Notes: generated from the letters alone by a model not told the origin. A DNA stretch of 64,000 nt from Allofustis seminis DSM 15817 (GCF_000374325.1 NZ_KB894081.1:124001-188000); one strand, 5' to 3'; positions 45,324 to 55,074 are shown, numbered from the stretch's first letter. A program made the numbers and translations.

Positions 45324-46256
45324 ATGAAAGTGACCATTGGGGAATTAGTAGAGGCAATGGATCATATCCAAGTTGTCAGCGGCGATAACTTCTTAGACCG
45401 CGAGATAATAGTGAGCGATCTGTCTAGACCGGGACTGGAATTAGCGGGTTATTTTCGTTTTTATCCAGAGGAGCGGCTACAATTGTTTGGGCAGACAGAG
45501 ATTTCTTTTATAAATGAAATGCCTAAAAAAGACCGCTTGGATGTGTTAGATCCTTTATGTACACCGATGACGCCTGGTTTTTTAGTGTCGCGAAATTTGG
45601 AAATTCCATCCGAGCTTTATGACGTTGCACAAAAACATAATATTCCCATTATCCGTTCGAATCGGTCCACCACACGACTGGCTTCAAGTGTTACAAGTTT
45701 CTTAGAAGAACGACTGTCTGAGCGACAATCGCAACATGGTGTTCTCGTGGATGTCTATGGCATGGGAGTTTTAATTATTGGGGCAAGCGGGATTGGAAAA
45801 TCAGAGATTGCTCTAGAATTAATTGAACGAGGTCATCGTTTAGTAGCAGATGACCGTGTCGATCTTTATATGGTGGATGAAAGCCGTATTATTGGCGAAG
45901 CACCAGAAATCTTGCGTCATCTCATTGAAATTCGTGGTGTAGGCATCATTAATGTGGTGAATTTGTTTGGCGTGGGTTCTATTCGCGAAAGCAAGGTAGT
46001 TGATTTTATCATCGAATTAGAACAGTACGATCCTACAGTAGTCTATGACCGTTTGGGACATACGATTGAGTCGATGAAATTTTTTAATGTGGAACTTCCT
46101 AAACTTTCAATTCCTGTAAAAGTTGGACGTAATGTGTCCATTATTGTTGAAATGGCTGCCATGAATTTAAGAGCAAAACAGATGGGCTATGATGCAACAA
46201 TTGACTTTGAAAAGAAGTTGGCCCATCTAATTGAAAAAAATAAAAAGGACGATTAA
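45324..46256 (+). CDS. hprK: HPr kinase/phosphorylase
   Basis: Bifunctional enzyme that phosphorylates and dephosphorylates Ser46 of HPr, setting CcpA-mediated catabolite repression; 310 residues. The P-loop GASGIGKS lies at 153-160, followed by the family segments LVADDRVDLY and EIRGVGIINV. The start is placed at ATG 45324 behind AGGAGG (45311-45316), which gives the normal MKVTIGELV start; an in-frame start at 45234 falls in the preceding terminator. lgt starts 1 bp after its stop. Its activity would act on the cre-like sites seen near the PTS genes. Confidence 0.95.
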   Translation: MKVTIGELVEAMDHIQVVSGDNFLDREIIVSDLSRPGLELAGYFRFYPEERLQLFGQTEISFINEMPKKDRLDVLDPLCTPMTPGFLVSRNLEIPSELYDVAQKHNIPIIRSNRSTTRLASSVTSFLEERLSERQSQHGVLVDVYGMGVLIIGASGIGKSEIALELIERGHRLVADDRVDLYMVDESRIIGEAPEILRHLIEIRGVGIINVVNLFGVGSIRESKVVDFIIELEQYDPTVVYDRLGHTIESMKFFNVELPKLSIPVKVGRNVSIIVEMAAMNLRAKQMGYDATIDFEKKLAHLIEKNKKDD

Positions 46257-46257
46257 T

Positions 46258-47097
46258 ATGAATCAATGGACAATTAAATCCCTACTTGGTGTCATTCAAC
46301 CAGAAGCATTTAAAATAGGACCGATTACCATTTATTGGTATGGCATTATTATTATGGTTGGTATGATATTAGCTATTACTCTATCTCAAAGAGAAGCTGA
46401 AAAATTTGCTCTTCCAGATGACTTTATGATTGATTTATCTTTTATAGCAATTCCATTAGGGATTGTAGGGGCTAGAATTTATTATGTGCTTTTTGAGTTA
46501 CCTTATTATATGGCACATCCAGAAGAGATTATTCGCATCTGGGAAGGTGGCTTGGCGATTTATGGAGGCGTGCTTGCTGGGGCGGCGGTATCTTATTTTT
46601 ATGCGAAGAAAAAAAGAGTTCCTTTTTTATTTTTATTGGACATGCTTGCTCCACATTTACTTTTGGCACAAGGAATTGGCCGCTGGGGTAACTTTGTCAA
46701 TCAAGAAGCGCATGGTGCAGAAGTATCACTTTCCTTTTTGAAAAAATTACATCTTCCAGAGTGGATGATTCAGCAGATGAATATTGACGGCATTTATTAT
46801 CATCCGACTTTTTTGTATGAGTCAATATGGAATATTATCGGATTTGTCCTTATCTATGTTTTTCGTTTAAAAAAAGAATGGCTACTTCGCGGAGAAGCTT
46901 TTTATAGTTATTGCATATGGTATGGCGTAGGCAGATTTTTTATTGAAGGGATGCGAACGGATAGTTTGTATATTGGTAGCTTGCGTATATCGCAGCTAGT
47001 ATCGCTGGTTATGGTGCTATTTGGAATATTTTCGTTAGTCAAACGCCGTTATTTTACATTAATCACCCCCCCTTATTATAGCGAAGGAATAAAATAG
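46258..47097 (+). CDS. lgt: prolipoprotein diacylglyceryl transferase
   Basis: Membrane enzyme that attaches diacylglycerol to the lipobox cysteine of prolipoproteins such as PstS; 279 residues with about seven membrane segments. The Lgt signature GRWGNFVNQEAHG (with the essential Arg, Asn and His/Glu region) and GVVGARIYYVLF-like segment are visible. The start at 46258 follows AAAGGAC in the end of hprK, making hprK-lgt a coupled pair as in many Firmicutes. Confidence 0.94.
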   Translation: MNQWTIKSLLGVIQPEAFKIGPITIYWYGIIIMVGMILAITLSQREAEKFALPDDFMIDLSFIAIPLGIVGARIYYVLFELPYYMAHPEEIIRIWEGGLAIYGGVLAGAAVSYFYAKKKRVPFLFLLDMLAPHLLLAQGIGRWGNFVNQEAHGAEVSLSFLKKLHLPEWMIQQMNIDGIYYHPTFLYESIWNIIGFVLIYVFRLKKEWLLRGEAFYSYCIWYGVGRFFIEGMRTDSLYIGSLRISQLVSLVMVLFGIFSLVKRRYFTLITPPYYSEGIK

Positions 47098-47120
47098 GCC
47101 ATGCATTCAAGGAGGAAATT

Positions 47121-48131
47121 ATGACGACAACTCACCAGAAAGTTACGATTTTAGGTGCAGGTTCTTGGGGAACTGCACTAGCAAAAGTGCTCTCAGAAAA
47201 TGGGCATGATGTCTTACTTTGGACGCTTTCTGAATCTTCTGCAAAAGAAATAAATGAAACGCATTCTAATTCACAATATTTTAAAAATTGTAAACTCTCA
47301 GAGCATGTTCAAGCAACGACTGATTTAAAAAAAGCGGTCAACTTTAGTGATGTGCTAGTTGTAGTAATTCCAACAAATGGAATTCGTGGTTTGGCACAAC
47401 AGATTAATGCTATGATCAAACAACCAAAATTAATTATCCATGCTTCAAAAGGAATTGAACAAAAAACACATAAAAGAATTTCTGAAATATTAGAAGAAGA
47501 ACTATCACCGCAAAATCGTCAAGCTATTGTAGCACTTTCTGGTCCGAGCCATGCGGAAGAAGTCATGGTCGGAGATGTTACTTCGATTACAGCGGCAAGT
47601 CAAGACATGAAGGCAGCTGAATTTGTACAACATATTTTTATGAATGATGATTTTCGTGTCTATACGAATTCGGATATTCTCGGTGTAGAAATTGGTGCCG
47701 CACTAAAGAATATCATTGCGATTGGTGCAGGGATCTTGGACGGATTAGGTTATGGTGACAATGCTATGGCAGCATTAGTGACTCGCGGAATGGTCGAAAT
47801 CAAACGATTTGGGGCAGCTTTAGGAGCTGATCCTTCAACATTTGATGGATTGAGTGGTATTGGCGATTTGATTGTAACATGTGGCAGTGAACATTCACGA
47901 AATCGCCGTGCAGGAAAACTTCTCGGACAAGGAGTGCCTGCTACTGAATTGTCTGAGCGAATTGGAATGGCGATTGAAGGGATGTTTACAGTGAAGTCGA
48001 CCTATGAATTAGCGCAGGAACTCCATGTTGAAATGCCAATTACTGCAGCGATTTATCGTGTAATTTATGAAGGTGCTGACCCAAGAAAGCAAATTGTTAC
48101 CTTGATGCGCCGCGAGAAGAAATCAGAGTAA
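47121..48131 (+). CDS. gpsA: glycerol-3-phosphate dehydrogenase [NAD(P)+]
   Basis: Reduces dihydroxyacetone phosphate to sn-glycerol 3-phosphate for phospholipid synthesis; 336 residues. The nucleotide-binding motif GAGSWGTALA lies near the N-terminus; LSGPSHAEEV, the catalytic Lys in ALKNIIAIGAGI and SGIGDLIVTCGSEHSRNR are all present. GGAGG precedes the start, 23 bp after lgt, so hprK-lgt-gpsA-trxB form one run of genes. Confidence 0.95.
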   Translation: MTTTHQKVTILGAGSWGTALAKVLSENGHDVLLWTLSESSAKEINETHSNSQYFKNCKLSEHVQATTDLKKAVNFSDVLVVVIPTNGIRGLAQQINAMIKQPKLIIHASKGIEQKTHKRISEILEEELSPQNRQAIVALSGPSHAEEVMVGDVTSITAASQDMKAAEFVQHIFMNDDFRVYTNSDILGVEIGAALKNIIAIGAGILDGLGYGDNAMAALVTRGMVEIKRFGAALGADPSTFDGLSGIGDLIVTCGSEHSRNRRAGKLLGQGVPATELSERIGMAIEGMFTVKSTYELAQELHVEMPITAAIYRVIYEGADPRKQIVTLMRREKKSE

Positions 48132-48154
48132 AAGTAAGGAAAGGGAAAGTTCGA

Positions 48155-49078
48155 ATGACAGAAACAATGTATGATGTAGTAGTAATTGGAGCAGGTCCCG
48201 GAGGCATGACGGCCGCGCTTTACACTGCGCGTTCTAATCTAAAAACATTACTGCTTGAAAGAGGGATTCCGGGCGGGCAATTAAATAATACGGCTGAAAT
48301 TGAGAATTATACTGGGTTTTCATCGATAATGGGTCCTATTCTTGCAACTGATATGTATGAACAGGTGATGAAGTTTGGCATTGAGTACGACTTTGGTGCA
48401 GTTAAAGAAGTTGTTGACCGACAGTCATATAAAGAAGTTCATGCTGGAAATAAAATCTATCGTACCCGTACGGTTATTATCGCAACAGGTGCAGAGCATC
48501 GAAAGTTAGATGTCCCAGGTGAAGCAGAATTGAATGGGCGCGGTGTTTCCTATTGTGCCGTTTGCGATGGTGCCTTTTTTAAAGATGAACCGATTGTTGT
48601 AATAGGTGGCGGTGATAGTGCCGTTGAAGAAGGAAATTATCTCACACAATTTGCAAATAAAGTGACGATTATTCATCGACGCGATGAACTTCGTGCAAAA
48701 AAAATATTGCAAGAAAGAGCCTTCCAAAATGAAAAAATAAATTTTGTATGGGATACAGTAGTTGAACGTATTGAAGGTAAACAGAGTGTAGAGGCAGTAA
48801 TTGTTCGCAATGTTAAAACAGGAGAAGTTACACGCATTGCAACAGCTGGAGTATTTATTTATGTAGGCCTTTTGCCAAATAGTGAACCTTTTTTGAACTT
48901 AGGTATAACAGATGCCGAAGGATGGATTATAACAGATGAGACGATGGCAACAAAAATACCTGGAATTTTTGCGATAGGTGATGTGCGCCAGACCGTCTTG
49001 CGCCAAATTGCAACAGCTGTTGGTGATGGAGCAATTGCGGGCGATTATGCTTTTAAATATATCGAAACATTAAACTAA
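48155..49078 (+). CDS. trxB: thioredoxin reductase
   Basis: FAD-dependent enzyme reducing thioredoxin with NADPH; 307 residues. The FAD motif GAGPGGMTAALYTAR, redox pair Cys134/Cys137 in CAVCDG, NADPH motif GGGDSAVEEG and C-terminal FAD motif FAIGDVRQ are seen. It supplies reducing power to thioredoxin-dependent enzymes, possibly including MsrA and ribonucleotide reductase encoded in this window. It is the last gene of its run, ended by a terminator. Confidence 0.95.
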   Translation: MTETMYDVVVIGAGPGGMTAALYTARSNLKTLLLERGIPGGQLNNTAEIENYTGFSSIMGPILATDMYEQVMKFGIEYDFGAVKEVVDRQSYKEVHAGNKIYRTRTVIIATGAEHRKLDVPGEAELNGRGVSYCAVCDGAFFKDEPIVVIGGGDSAVEEGNYLTQFANKVTIIHRRDELRAKKILQERAFQNEKINFVWDTVVERIEGKQSVEAVIVRNVKTGEVTRIATAGVFIYVGLLPNSEPFLNLGITDAEGWIITDETMATKIPGIFAIGDVRQTVLRQIATAVGDGAIAGDYAFKYIETLN

Positions 49079-49080
49079 AC

Positions 49081-49110
49081 AAAAAGTGCTGAAGATCCAG
49101 CACTTTTTGT
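49081..49110 (+). terminator. intrinsic terminator of trxB
   Basis: An 11-bp perfect stem (49081-49091 with 49098-49108) and 6-nt loop with A and T flanks, directly after the stop codon. Confidence 0.85.
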
Positions 49111-49211
49111 TTTGCACTGGACATGATCATATATGAAGCGTATTATACTAGAGTTGGAAAGCGGTGGGAGCATTCCTTATAAAAGAATTAAACGCTTGTC
49201 TTAGAACTTTA

Positions 49212-49220
49212 TGGTATAAT
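49212..49220 (+). promoter_or_regulatory. extended -10 promoter of rapZ operon
   Basis: TGG followed by TATAAT (49215-49220). No -35 at proper distance; about 32 bp before the rapZ start. Confidence 0.55.
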
Positions 49221-49252
49221 AATAAAGATGTAACAGAAAAGGAGGGACCCGA

Positions 49253-50140
49253 ATGAAACCGTTAGAGTTAGTCATCATTACAGGAATGAGTGGTGCAGGT
49301 AAGACTGTTGCCATGCAAAGTTTTGAAGATATGGGGTATTACACTGTAGATAATTTGCCGCCAAGTTTATTGCCGACTTTTATGCAATTAATTCAAGAAA
49401 GCGGCCAGGTGAATCGCGTGGCACTAGTCATTGACTTGCGTTCTTATGATTTTTTTGAAGAAATTGAAAAAGAACTGACACAATTAAGCCGCAATGCCAA
49501 TCTATTTGTACGCATTTTATTTTTGGATGCCCAAGATCAAGAATTGGTTTCTCGCTATAAGGAATCGCGTCGCTCGCATCCTCTTGCAGTAGGCGGTCGA
49601 TTGATTGACGGAATTCAATTGGAGCGCGAAAAGTTGAAAGCAATCAAACATCGTGCCAATGACTATTTTAATACGTCAAACCTAACGCCACGACAATTTC
49701 GAGAAAAGCTCATCAAAAAATATAAAGATGATGAAAGTTTGGCGAGCTTTTACATCAATGTGTTGTCATTCGGATTCAAACATGGCATGCCTTTGGATGC
49801 CGATATTGTGATGGATGTTCGCTTTTTGCCGAATCCCCATTATGTAGAAGAATTACGAGAAAAAACAGGCTTAGATAGCGAAGTCTACAATTATGTTATG
49901 CAACAGCCAGAAACGGAAGAGTTTTATAAGCGATTTAGCCGGCTGTTGGAATACATTGTTCCTGGATACAAACGAGAAGGCCGCAGTAATTTAACGATTG
50001 CGATCGGATGCACAGGAGGCCAGCACCGCTCTGTCGCGCTTGCCGAAAGAGTAAGTGGAAAGCTGGGAGTTGATGGCTATCAAGTGAATGTTTCTCATCG
50101 AGATATTAATCGAAGAAAAGAATCGACGGTGCGCTCATGA
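49253..50140 (+). CDS. rapZ: RNase adapter protein RapZ/YvcJ family nucleotide-binding protein
   Basis: Nucleotide-binding protein of 295 residues with P-loop GMSGAGKTVA near the N-terminus, VIDLRSYDF, and the C-terminal segment IAIGCTGGQHRSVALAE typical of RapZ/YvcJ. In enterobacteria RapZ binds GlmZ RNA and controls amino-sugar synthesis; in Firmicutes YvcJ hydrolyses GTP and affects competence and envelope processes. The gene order rapZ-yvcK-whiA is conserved in Gram-positives. yvcK overlaps it by 4 bp. Confidence 0.92.
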   Translation: MKPLELVIITGMSGAGKTVAMQSFEDMGYYTVDNLPPSLLPTFMQLIQESGQVNRVALVIDLRSYDFFEEIEKELTQLSRNANLFVRILFLDAQDQELVSRYKESRRSHPLAVGGRLIDGIQLEREKLKAIKHRANDYFNTSNLTPRQFREKLIKKYKDDESLASFYINVLSFGFKHGMPLDADIVMDVRFLPNPHYVEELREKTGLDSEVYNYVMQQPETEEFYKRFSRLLEYIVPGYKREGRSNLTIAIGCTGGQHRSVALAERVSGKLGVDGYQVNVSHRDINRRKESTVRS

Positions 50141-51147
50141 TAAAAGAATATATTCCACATTCACAACGACCAAAAATCGCAGTGATTGGAGGCGGCACAG
50201 GGTTGCCTGTTGTCTTGGAAAGTTTAAAAAATAAAAACGCAGATATTACAGCCATTGTGACAGTAGCTGATGATGGAGGTAGCAGTGGTGCATTGCGAAA
50301 ATTGTTCAATATCGTCCCACCAGGCGACATACGCAATGTACTTGTTGCATTGAGTGATTTATCGAAATATCAGCGTGATATTTTTCAATATCGTTTTCAT
50401 TCTGAAGATAAGTCATTGGATGGGCATGCTTTGGGAAATTTGATTATTTTAGCAGCAAGCGAGCTTCAGGGTAGTATGTATCAGGCCATTCAATTGCTTT
50501 CTGCCATGATGCAAGTGCGTGGAAATGTGTATCCAGCAAGTGATGAGCCGCTCATCTTACATGCACAATATACAGATGGGACGGTTGGCTCTGGGGAATC
50601 GCGAATTGCACGTCCCGACAAAATTATTGAACGTGTTACAGTCTCAGGTGCAACTGGTACCCCTCATGATATAAAAGCTGGTCGAAAAGTTGTTTCATCT
50701 ATTATGAATGCTGACTTGGTAGTCTTAGGTCCAGGCTCTTTATATACAAGTATCTTACCAACATTAATGATTCCTGAAATAGCAACAGCCGTCTGTCAGA
50801 CACCCGCACGCGTTTTATATATCGCTAATATTATGACCCAAATGGGAGAAACTGAGAATTTCAGTGATGCGGACCATCTACGGGTGTTGCATCGCCATTT
50901 AGGTAAGAAATTTATCGATATTGCTTTGGTGAACATTGGTGAAGTACCCGAACAATTTATTATGAAAGCAGATAATGAAGAATATTTATATCCAGTGCGT
51001 CATGATTTTTCCGGAGTAAAAGAAGAAGCAGATCTAGTTATTTCGGATAATTTCTTAAATGTGACCAAAAATGGTGTCTATCATGATGGCAAAAAGGTTG
51101 CCGAAGAAATCTTTACACAAGTGACGTCCAATATACGAAGAAATTAA
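50137..51147 (+). CDS. yvcK: YvcK/GlmR family protein (gluconeogenesis factor)
   Basis: UDP-GlcNAc-binding regulatory protein of the CofD-like YvcK/GlmR family, 336 residues. The family motifs IAVIGGGTGLPVVLESL, VTVADDGGSSGALR, PPGDIRNVLVAL and LGPGSLYTSILPTL are visible. In Bacillus it stimulates glucosamine synthesis and is needed for growth on gluconeogenic carbon. It starts within the last codons of rapZ (ATGA overlap). Confidence 0.93.
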   Translation: MIKEYIPHSQRPKIAVIGGGTGLPVVLESLKNKNADITAIVTVADDGGSSGALRKLFNIVPPGDIRNVLVALSDLSKYQRDIFQYRFHSEDKSLDGHALGNLIILAASELQGSMYQAIQLLSAMMQVRGNVYPASDEPLILHAQYTDGTVGSGESRIARPDKIIERVTVSGATGTPHDIKAGRKVVSSIMNADLVVLGPGSLYTSILPTLMIPEIATAVCQTPARVLYIANIMTQMGETENFSDADHLRVLHRHLGKKFIDIALVNIGEVPEQFIMKADNEEYLYPVRHDFSGVKEEADLVISDNFLNVTKNGVYHDGKKVAEEIFTQVTSNIRRN

Positions 51148-51205
51148 TGATAAGCGAAGAAGAAATGTGGATCATTAATATAAATGCAAGAAAAGAGGTG
51201 ATCGC

Positions 51206-52132
51206 ATGTCATATGCAGCAGAAGTAAAAAATGAGCTTACACGTTTACCTGTTCACTATGAGCATGCGAAAGCAGAACTTGCGGCATTCATTCGTTTAAA
51301 TGGCATCTTAAAGAAAATAGATGGCGAATGGCTTTTGAATATTGAAACAGAAAATGCGACCATTGCACGACGAATGTACACTTTAATCAAAAGACACTAT
51401 GAGGTACAGTCGGAAATTATTGTTCGCAAAAAAATGAAATTAAAAAAGAATAATGTTTATATTATCCGTTTAAGAAGTGGTAGCCAACCTATTTTAGCGG
51501 ATCTAAAAATTTTAGATGGTCTGCTTTATCATGGCGGAATTCCTAAAGAATTCAAAGAAGATGACCAAAAAGCTCGTTCTTATTTAAGAGGTGCTTTTTT
51601 AGCTAGAGGATCGGTCAATAGTCCAGAAACAGGGCGCTATCATTTAGAAATTTACTCTCCATATGAAGAGCATAATAATGATTTATTAGAAATGATTAAC
51701 CACTTTCATTTAAATGCAAAATCGCTTCAAAGAAAAAATGGTGGATATATTGTTTATATAAAAGAAGCAGAAAAAATCGCCGACTTCTTGCGTGTAATCG
51801 GTGCGGTGAATAGCTTATTCAAGTTCGAAGATATCCGTATCGTACGTGATATGAGAAATTCCGTCAACCGCTTGGTCAATTGTGAAAATGCAAATATTAA
51901 TAAAGCGGTAAATGCAGCACAAGAACAAATCGAAGATATTACATTAGTTGATGAAATGGTCGGGTTGCACACCCTTCCGACACATTTGAAAGAAATTGCT
52001 TACTTGCGTCTAGAAAACCCCGAAGCAAGTTTGAAGCAGCTAGGGGAACTCTATCCCGATAAGAAAATTTCAAAAAGTGCAGTCAATCATCGCTTGCGGA
52101 AACTGAGAGAATTAGCAGATACGTATCGTTGA
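51206..52132 (+). CDS. whiA: DNA-binding protein WhiA
   Basis: WhiA has a degenerate LAGLIDADG homing-endonuclease-like N-terminal domain and a C-terminal helix-turn-helix; 308 residues. Seen are SYAAEVKNELTRLP at the N-terminus, YLRGAFLARGSVNSPE in the LAGLIDADG region, and the HTH region with KISKSAVNHRLRKLRELA at the end. It affects cell division or chromosome segregation in Firmicutes. It ends 9 bp before the CtsR site of clpP. Confidence 0.93.
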   Translation: MSYAAEVKNELTRLPVHYEHAKAELAAFIRLNGILKKIDGEWLLNIETENATIARRMYTLIKRHYEVQSEIIVRKKMKLKKNNVYIIRLRSGSQPILADLKILDGLLYHGGIPKEFKEDDQKARSYLRGAFLARGSVNSPETGRYHLEIYSPYEEHNNDLLEMINHFHLNAKSLQRKNGGYIVYIKEAEKIADFLRVIGAVNSLFKFEDIRIVRDMRNSVNRLVNCENANINKAVNAAQEQIEDITLVDEMVGLHTLPTHLKEIAYLRLENPEASLKQLGELYPDKKISKSAVNHRLRKLRELADTYR

Positions 52133-52141
52133 AACTTTATA

Positions 52142-52171
52142 TTTGACCAAGACTGACCAATCCAGTATGAT
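52142..52171 (+). promoter_or_regulatory. clpP promoter with CtsR operator
   Basis: TTGACC (52143-52148) and TATGAT (52166-52171) are 17 bp apart. The CtsR heptad TTTGACC at 52142-52148, a 3-bp spacer and ACTGACC at 52152-52158 (five of seven matches) form the known direct-repeat operator overlapping the -35. clpP is therefore probably repressed by CtsR and induced by heat or protein stress. Confidence 0.78.
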
Positions 52172-52203
52172 ACATTTAGAATAACTTTAGGAGGAAAACT
52201 TAC

Positions 52204-52797
52204 ATGAATTTAATTCCAACAGTCATTGAGCAGTCGCCACGTGGAGAACGGGCATATGATATTTATTCAAGGCTTTTAAAAGACCGTATTATCATGCTTA
52301 GTGGACCGATTGATGACCAATTGTCCAATTCTGTTGTGGCACAACTGCTATTTTTAGATGCACAAGACCCAGATAAAGATATCTATCTTTATATTAATTC
52401 ACCGGGTGGAAGTGTGACTGCCGGTCTTGCCATTTATGATACGATGAACTTTGTGAATGCAGATGTTCAGACCATTGTGATCGGTTTAGCCGCATCAATG
52501 GGAAGCGTGTTAGCCGCAGCTGGTGCAAAAGGCAAACGCTTTAGCCTACCTAATTCAGAGATTATGATTCATCAACCATTAGGCGGAGCAGAAGGTCAAG
52601 CCGTTGAGATTGAAATTGCTGCGCGCCATATCTTGCAAACAAAAGCAAGATTGAATGAAATTCTGTCGAAAAACACAGGTCAACCCATTGAAGTAATTGA
52701 ACGTGATACTGATCGTGATAATTTTATGACGGCAGATATTGCCAAAGAATATGGATTAATTGACCAAATTATTGAAAATACAAAAAGTTTAGAATGA
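52204..52797 (+). CDS. clpP: ATP-dependent Clp protease proteolytic subunit
   Basis: Serine protease subunit that forms the double-heptamer chamber used by ClpX/ClpC/ClpE; 197 residues. Catalytic triad: Ser98 in GLAASMGS, His123 in MIHQPLGG and Asp in the DRDNFM segment. GGAGG precedes the start. It stands alone between its CtsR-type promoter and a terminator. Confidence 0.96.
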   Translation: MNLIPTVIEQSPRGERAYDIYSRLLKDRIIMLSGPIDDQLSNSVVAQLLFLDAQDPDKDIYLYINSPGGSVTAGLAIYDTMNFVNADVQTIVIGLAASMGSVLAAAGAKGKRFSLPNSEIMIHQPLGGAEGQAVEIEIAARHILQTKARLNEILSKNTGQPIEVIERDTDRDNFMTADIAKEYGLIDQIIENTKSLE

Positions 52798-52802
52798 CAA
52801 AT

Positions 52803-52838
52803 AAAAGCGAACCTTTAGCTAAAGGTTCGCTTTTTATC
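52803..52838 (+). terminator. intrinsic terminator of clpP
   Basis: A 14-bp or longer perfect stem (52803-52816 with 52821-52834) with T tract, directly after clpP. Confidence 0.88.
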
Positions 52839-52910
52839 AACTGTTTTAAAAATAAGAGCTGTACTCATACAGTTGGATGAAAAACGCCCCACATAATCTT
52901 TGAAATAGGG

Positions 52911-52939
52911 TTTACTTATATCCCAGTGTGCGATATAAT
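52911..52939 (+). promoter_or_regulatory. cggR operon promoter
   Basis: TTTACT (52911-52916) and TATAAT (52934-52939) are 17 bp apart, 24 bp before the cggR start. It would drive the glycolytic operon. Confidence 0.7.
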
Positions 52940-52962
52940 GAAATTGTTAGGGAGGAGTGAAA

Positions 52963-53988
52963 ATGCTAACGATTATAGAAAAATATATGCCAGATATCTA
53001 TCAAGAAATGATGAAACGTTTTGAAATCCTTCAAACGATTCGTGATGATGAACCAATAGGACGGCGTACTTTATCAAAAAAATTAGCAATTTCAGAGACC
53101 TCTTTAAGAAAAAAAATAGACTTCTTGAAAAATGTGCAACTTATTCAGGTCGATGCAAATGGAATGAAGTTGACAACTTCAGGAAGAGAAGCAACGATTG
53201 AAATAGCGTCACTTATTAAAGAGAAAGCAATGAGTGATGAGATGGAACAGGAATTAGCGCAACATTTAGGAATTGAAAGATGCATTATTATTCCGGGAAA
53301 TGTTGACGATAATTATGCTGCATTTGAGCAACTTGGCAAAAAGACGAATGCCATTCTTGAGCAATTTATCACGCATGATGCGACTATCATTGCGGTTACT
53401 GGTGGCTCAACGATGAAGATGGTCGCTGTTCAAATGGAAGAACATTATCCAGCAGATGGGCAAGACTTAATCTTTGTTTCGGCGCGTGGAGGATTGAATG
53501 AAGAACCCACACTAGAAGCGAATGAGATTGCTCAGACAATGGCGAATAAATATCACTCAAAAAGTCGTCGCCTATATGCTCCGAATTATGTCCAACCGCA
53601 ACTTTACTCTAGTATCATAAATGTCCCAGACATCCATGATACATTACAACTAGTTGAAAAAGCGTCAGTTGTTTTATATAGTATTGGTGAGCCCATAGAA
53701 ATGGCAAAACGTCGCCGCTTACCAGGAGAAGTGATTAACTATTTGCTTGAACATAAGGTTGTGGCAGAAGCTTTTGGAGAATTTATTAATACGAAAGGTG
53801 AAGTCATTTATAAATTATCGAATATTGGACTTCAATTTAAGACACTTTCAAGTGTCCCGCATGTACTCATTGTCTCAGGTGGCATAAAAAAAGCTCCTGC
53901 AATTGAAGCACATATGCGAATAGCACCTGATCATGCATGGTTAGTGACGGATGAGGCGGCAGCAAAATGGATTTTAAAAGGGAAATAA
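52963..53988 (+). CDS. cggR: central glycolytic genes regulator CggR
   Basis: SorC/DeoR-family repressor of the gap operon, 341 residues. An N-terminal winged helix-turn-helix (about 20-75; RRTLSKKLAISETSLRKKI) is followed by a sugar-phosphate-binding domain of the phosphosugar isomerase fold (about 90-340; VTGGSTMKMVA, FVSARGGLNEE). In Bacillus fructose 1,6-bisphosphate relieves repression. ATG 52963 is preferred to GTG 52957 because GGAGG ends at 52955. gap follows after 47 bp. Confidence 0.93.
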   Translation: MLTIIEKYMPDIYQEMMKRFEILQTIRDDEPIGRRTLSKKLAISETSLRKKIDFLKNVQLIQVDANGMKLTTSGREATIEIASLIKEKAMSDEMEQELAQHLGIERCIIIPGNVDDNYAAFEQLGKKTNAILEQFITHDATIIAVTGGSTMKMVAVQMEEHYPADGQDLIFVSARGGLNEEPTLEANEIAQTMANKYHSKSRRLYAPNYVQPQLYSSIINVPDIHDTLQLVEKASVVLYSIGEPIEMAKRRRLPGEVINYLLEHKVVAEAFGEFINTKGEVIYKLSNIGLQFKTLSSVPHVLIVSGGIKKAPAIEAHMRIAPDHAWLVTDEAAAKWILKGK

Positions 53989-54035
53989 TACCCTTAAAAA
54001 ATATAAAATAGATTTCTATAAGGAGGAAATCATAT

Positions 54036-55031
54036 ATGTCAATAAAAGTAGCAATTAACGGATTTGGACGCATCGGACGTCTTGCACTTCGTCGTATTTT
54101 AGAAGTCGATACAAATTTGGAAGTCGTAGCAATCAACGACTTAACGAGCAACGAAGATCTCGCCTATCTATTGAAATATGACACTGCTCAAGGACGCTTC
54201 CCGCATACAGTAGAATTAGGTGACGATAGCTTAATTGTTGGGGGCAAAGAAATTAAAGCATTCGAAGAGCCTGACGCAAGCAAATTGCCATGGGGCGACT
54301 TAGGCATTGATATTGTTCTAGAATGTACTGGTTTTTATAACAATGCTGAAAAAGCTCAGGCACATTTGGATGCAGGCGCAAAACGTGTCCTAATTTCAGC
54401 ACCTGCAAAAGATAAAACGACTAAAACTGTTGTATTCGGCGTAAATGAAGATATTGTAACTGCAGATGATAAAGTAGTCTCTGCTGCTTCATGTACAACA
54501 AACTGCCTTGCACCGATGGTAAATGTTTTGGAAAAAGAATTCGGACTAGATCGCGGTATGATGGTAACAATCCACGCCTATACAGCAACACAATCTTTAC
54601 AAGATGCACCTGGCGGACGTAAAAGTCGTGCTGGCGCTGCTAACGCTATTCCAGCATCAACAGGAGCAGCTAAAGCAGTAGGTAAAGTAATTCCTTCAGT
54701 AGATGGTAAAGTAGATGGTACTGCAGTACGTATTCCTACAATTACTGGATCAGTTACTGAATTATATTCCGTCCTTAAATCAGATGTTACAGTAGAAGAA
54801 GTAAATAAAGCAATGAAAGCTGCAGCTTCAGATTCATTTGCATACAATGAAGATGAAATTGTTTCTTCAGATATTATTGGATTCCCTGCTGGATCAATTT
54901 TTGATGCAACCCAAACAAAAATTGTTGAAGGCGAAGATGGCCAATTAGTAAAAACTGTTGCATGGTATGACAATGAGTACGGATTCACAGGTAATATGAT
55001 TCGTCTATTAGAACACATGACAACGCTATAA
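54036..55031 (+). CDS. gap: glyceraldehyde-3-phosphate dehydrogenase
   Basis: NAD-dependent glycolytic dehydrogenase of 331 residues. The Rossmann motif [12 protein letters not shown], catalytic cysteine in [12 protein letters not shown], and C-terminal [15 protein letters not shown] are visible. It is the glycolytic (GapA) type by position in the cggR operon. AAGGAGG gives strong translation. A hairpin follows before pgk. Confidence 0.96.
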   Translation: MSIKVAINGFGRIGRLALRRILEVDTNLEVVAINDLTSNEDLAYLLKYDTAQGRFPHTVELGDDSLIVGGKEIKAFEEPDASKLPWGDLGIDIVLECTGFYNNAEKAQAHLDAGAKRVLISAPAKDKTTKTVVFGVNEDIVTADDKVVSAASCTTNCLAPMVNVLEKEFGLDRGMMVTIHAYTATQSLQDAPGGRKSRAGAANAIPASTGAAKAVGKVIPSVDGKVDGTAVRIPTITGSVTELYSVLKSDVTVEEVNKAMKAAASDSFAYNEDEIVSSDIIGFPAGSIFDATQTKIVEGEDGQLVKTVAWYDNEYGFTGNMIRLLEHMTTL

Positions 55032-55044
55032 CGTGTTAAATAAT

Positions 55045-55074
55045 GGCGGGAAGCATCGCGCTTCCTGCCTTTTT
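55045..55074 (+). terminator. gap-pgk intercistronic terminator-like hairpin
   Basis: A 10-bp G+C-rich stem with one G-U pair (55045-55054 with 55060-55069), 5-nt loop and five T, 14 bp after gap. It probably lowers read-through so that gap is made in excess of pgk and the genes beyond. Confidence 0.75.
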
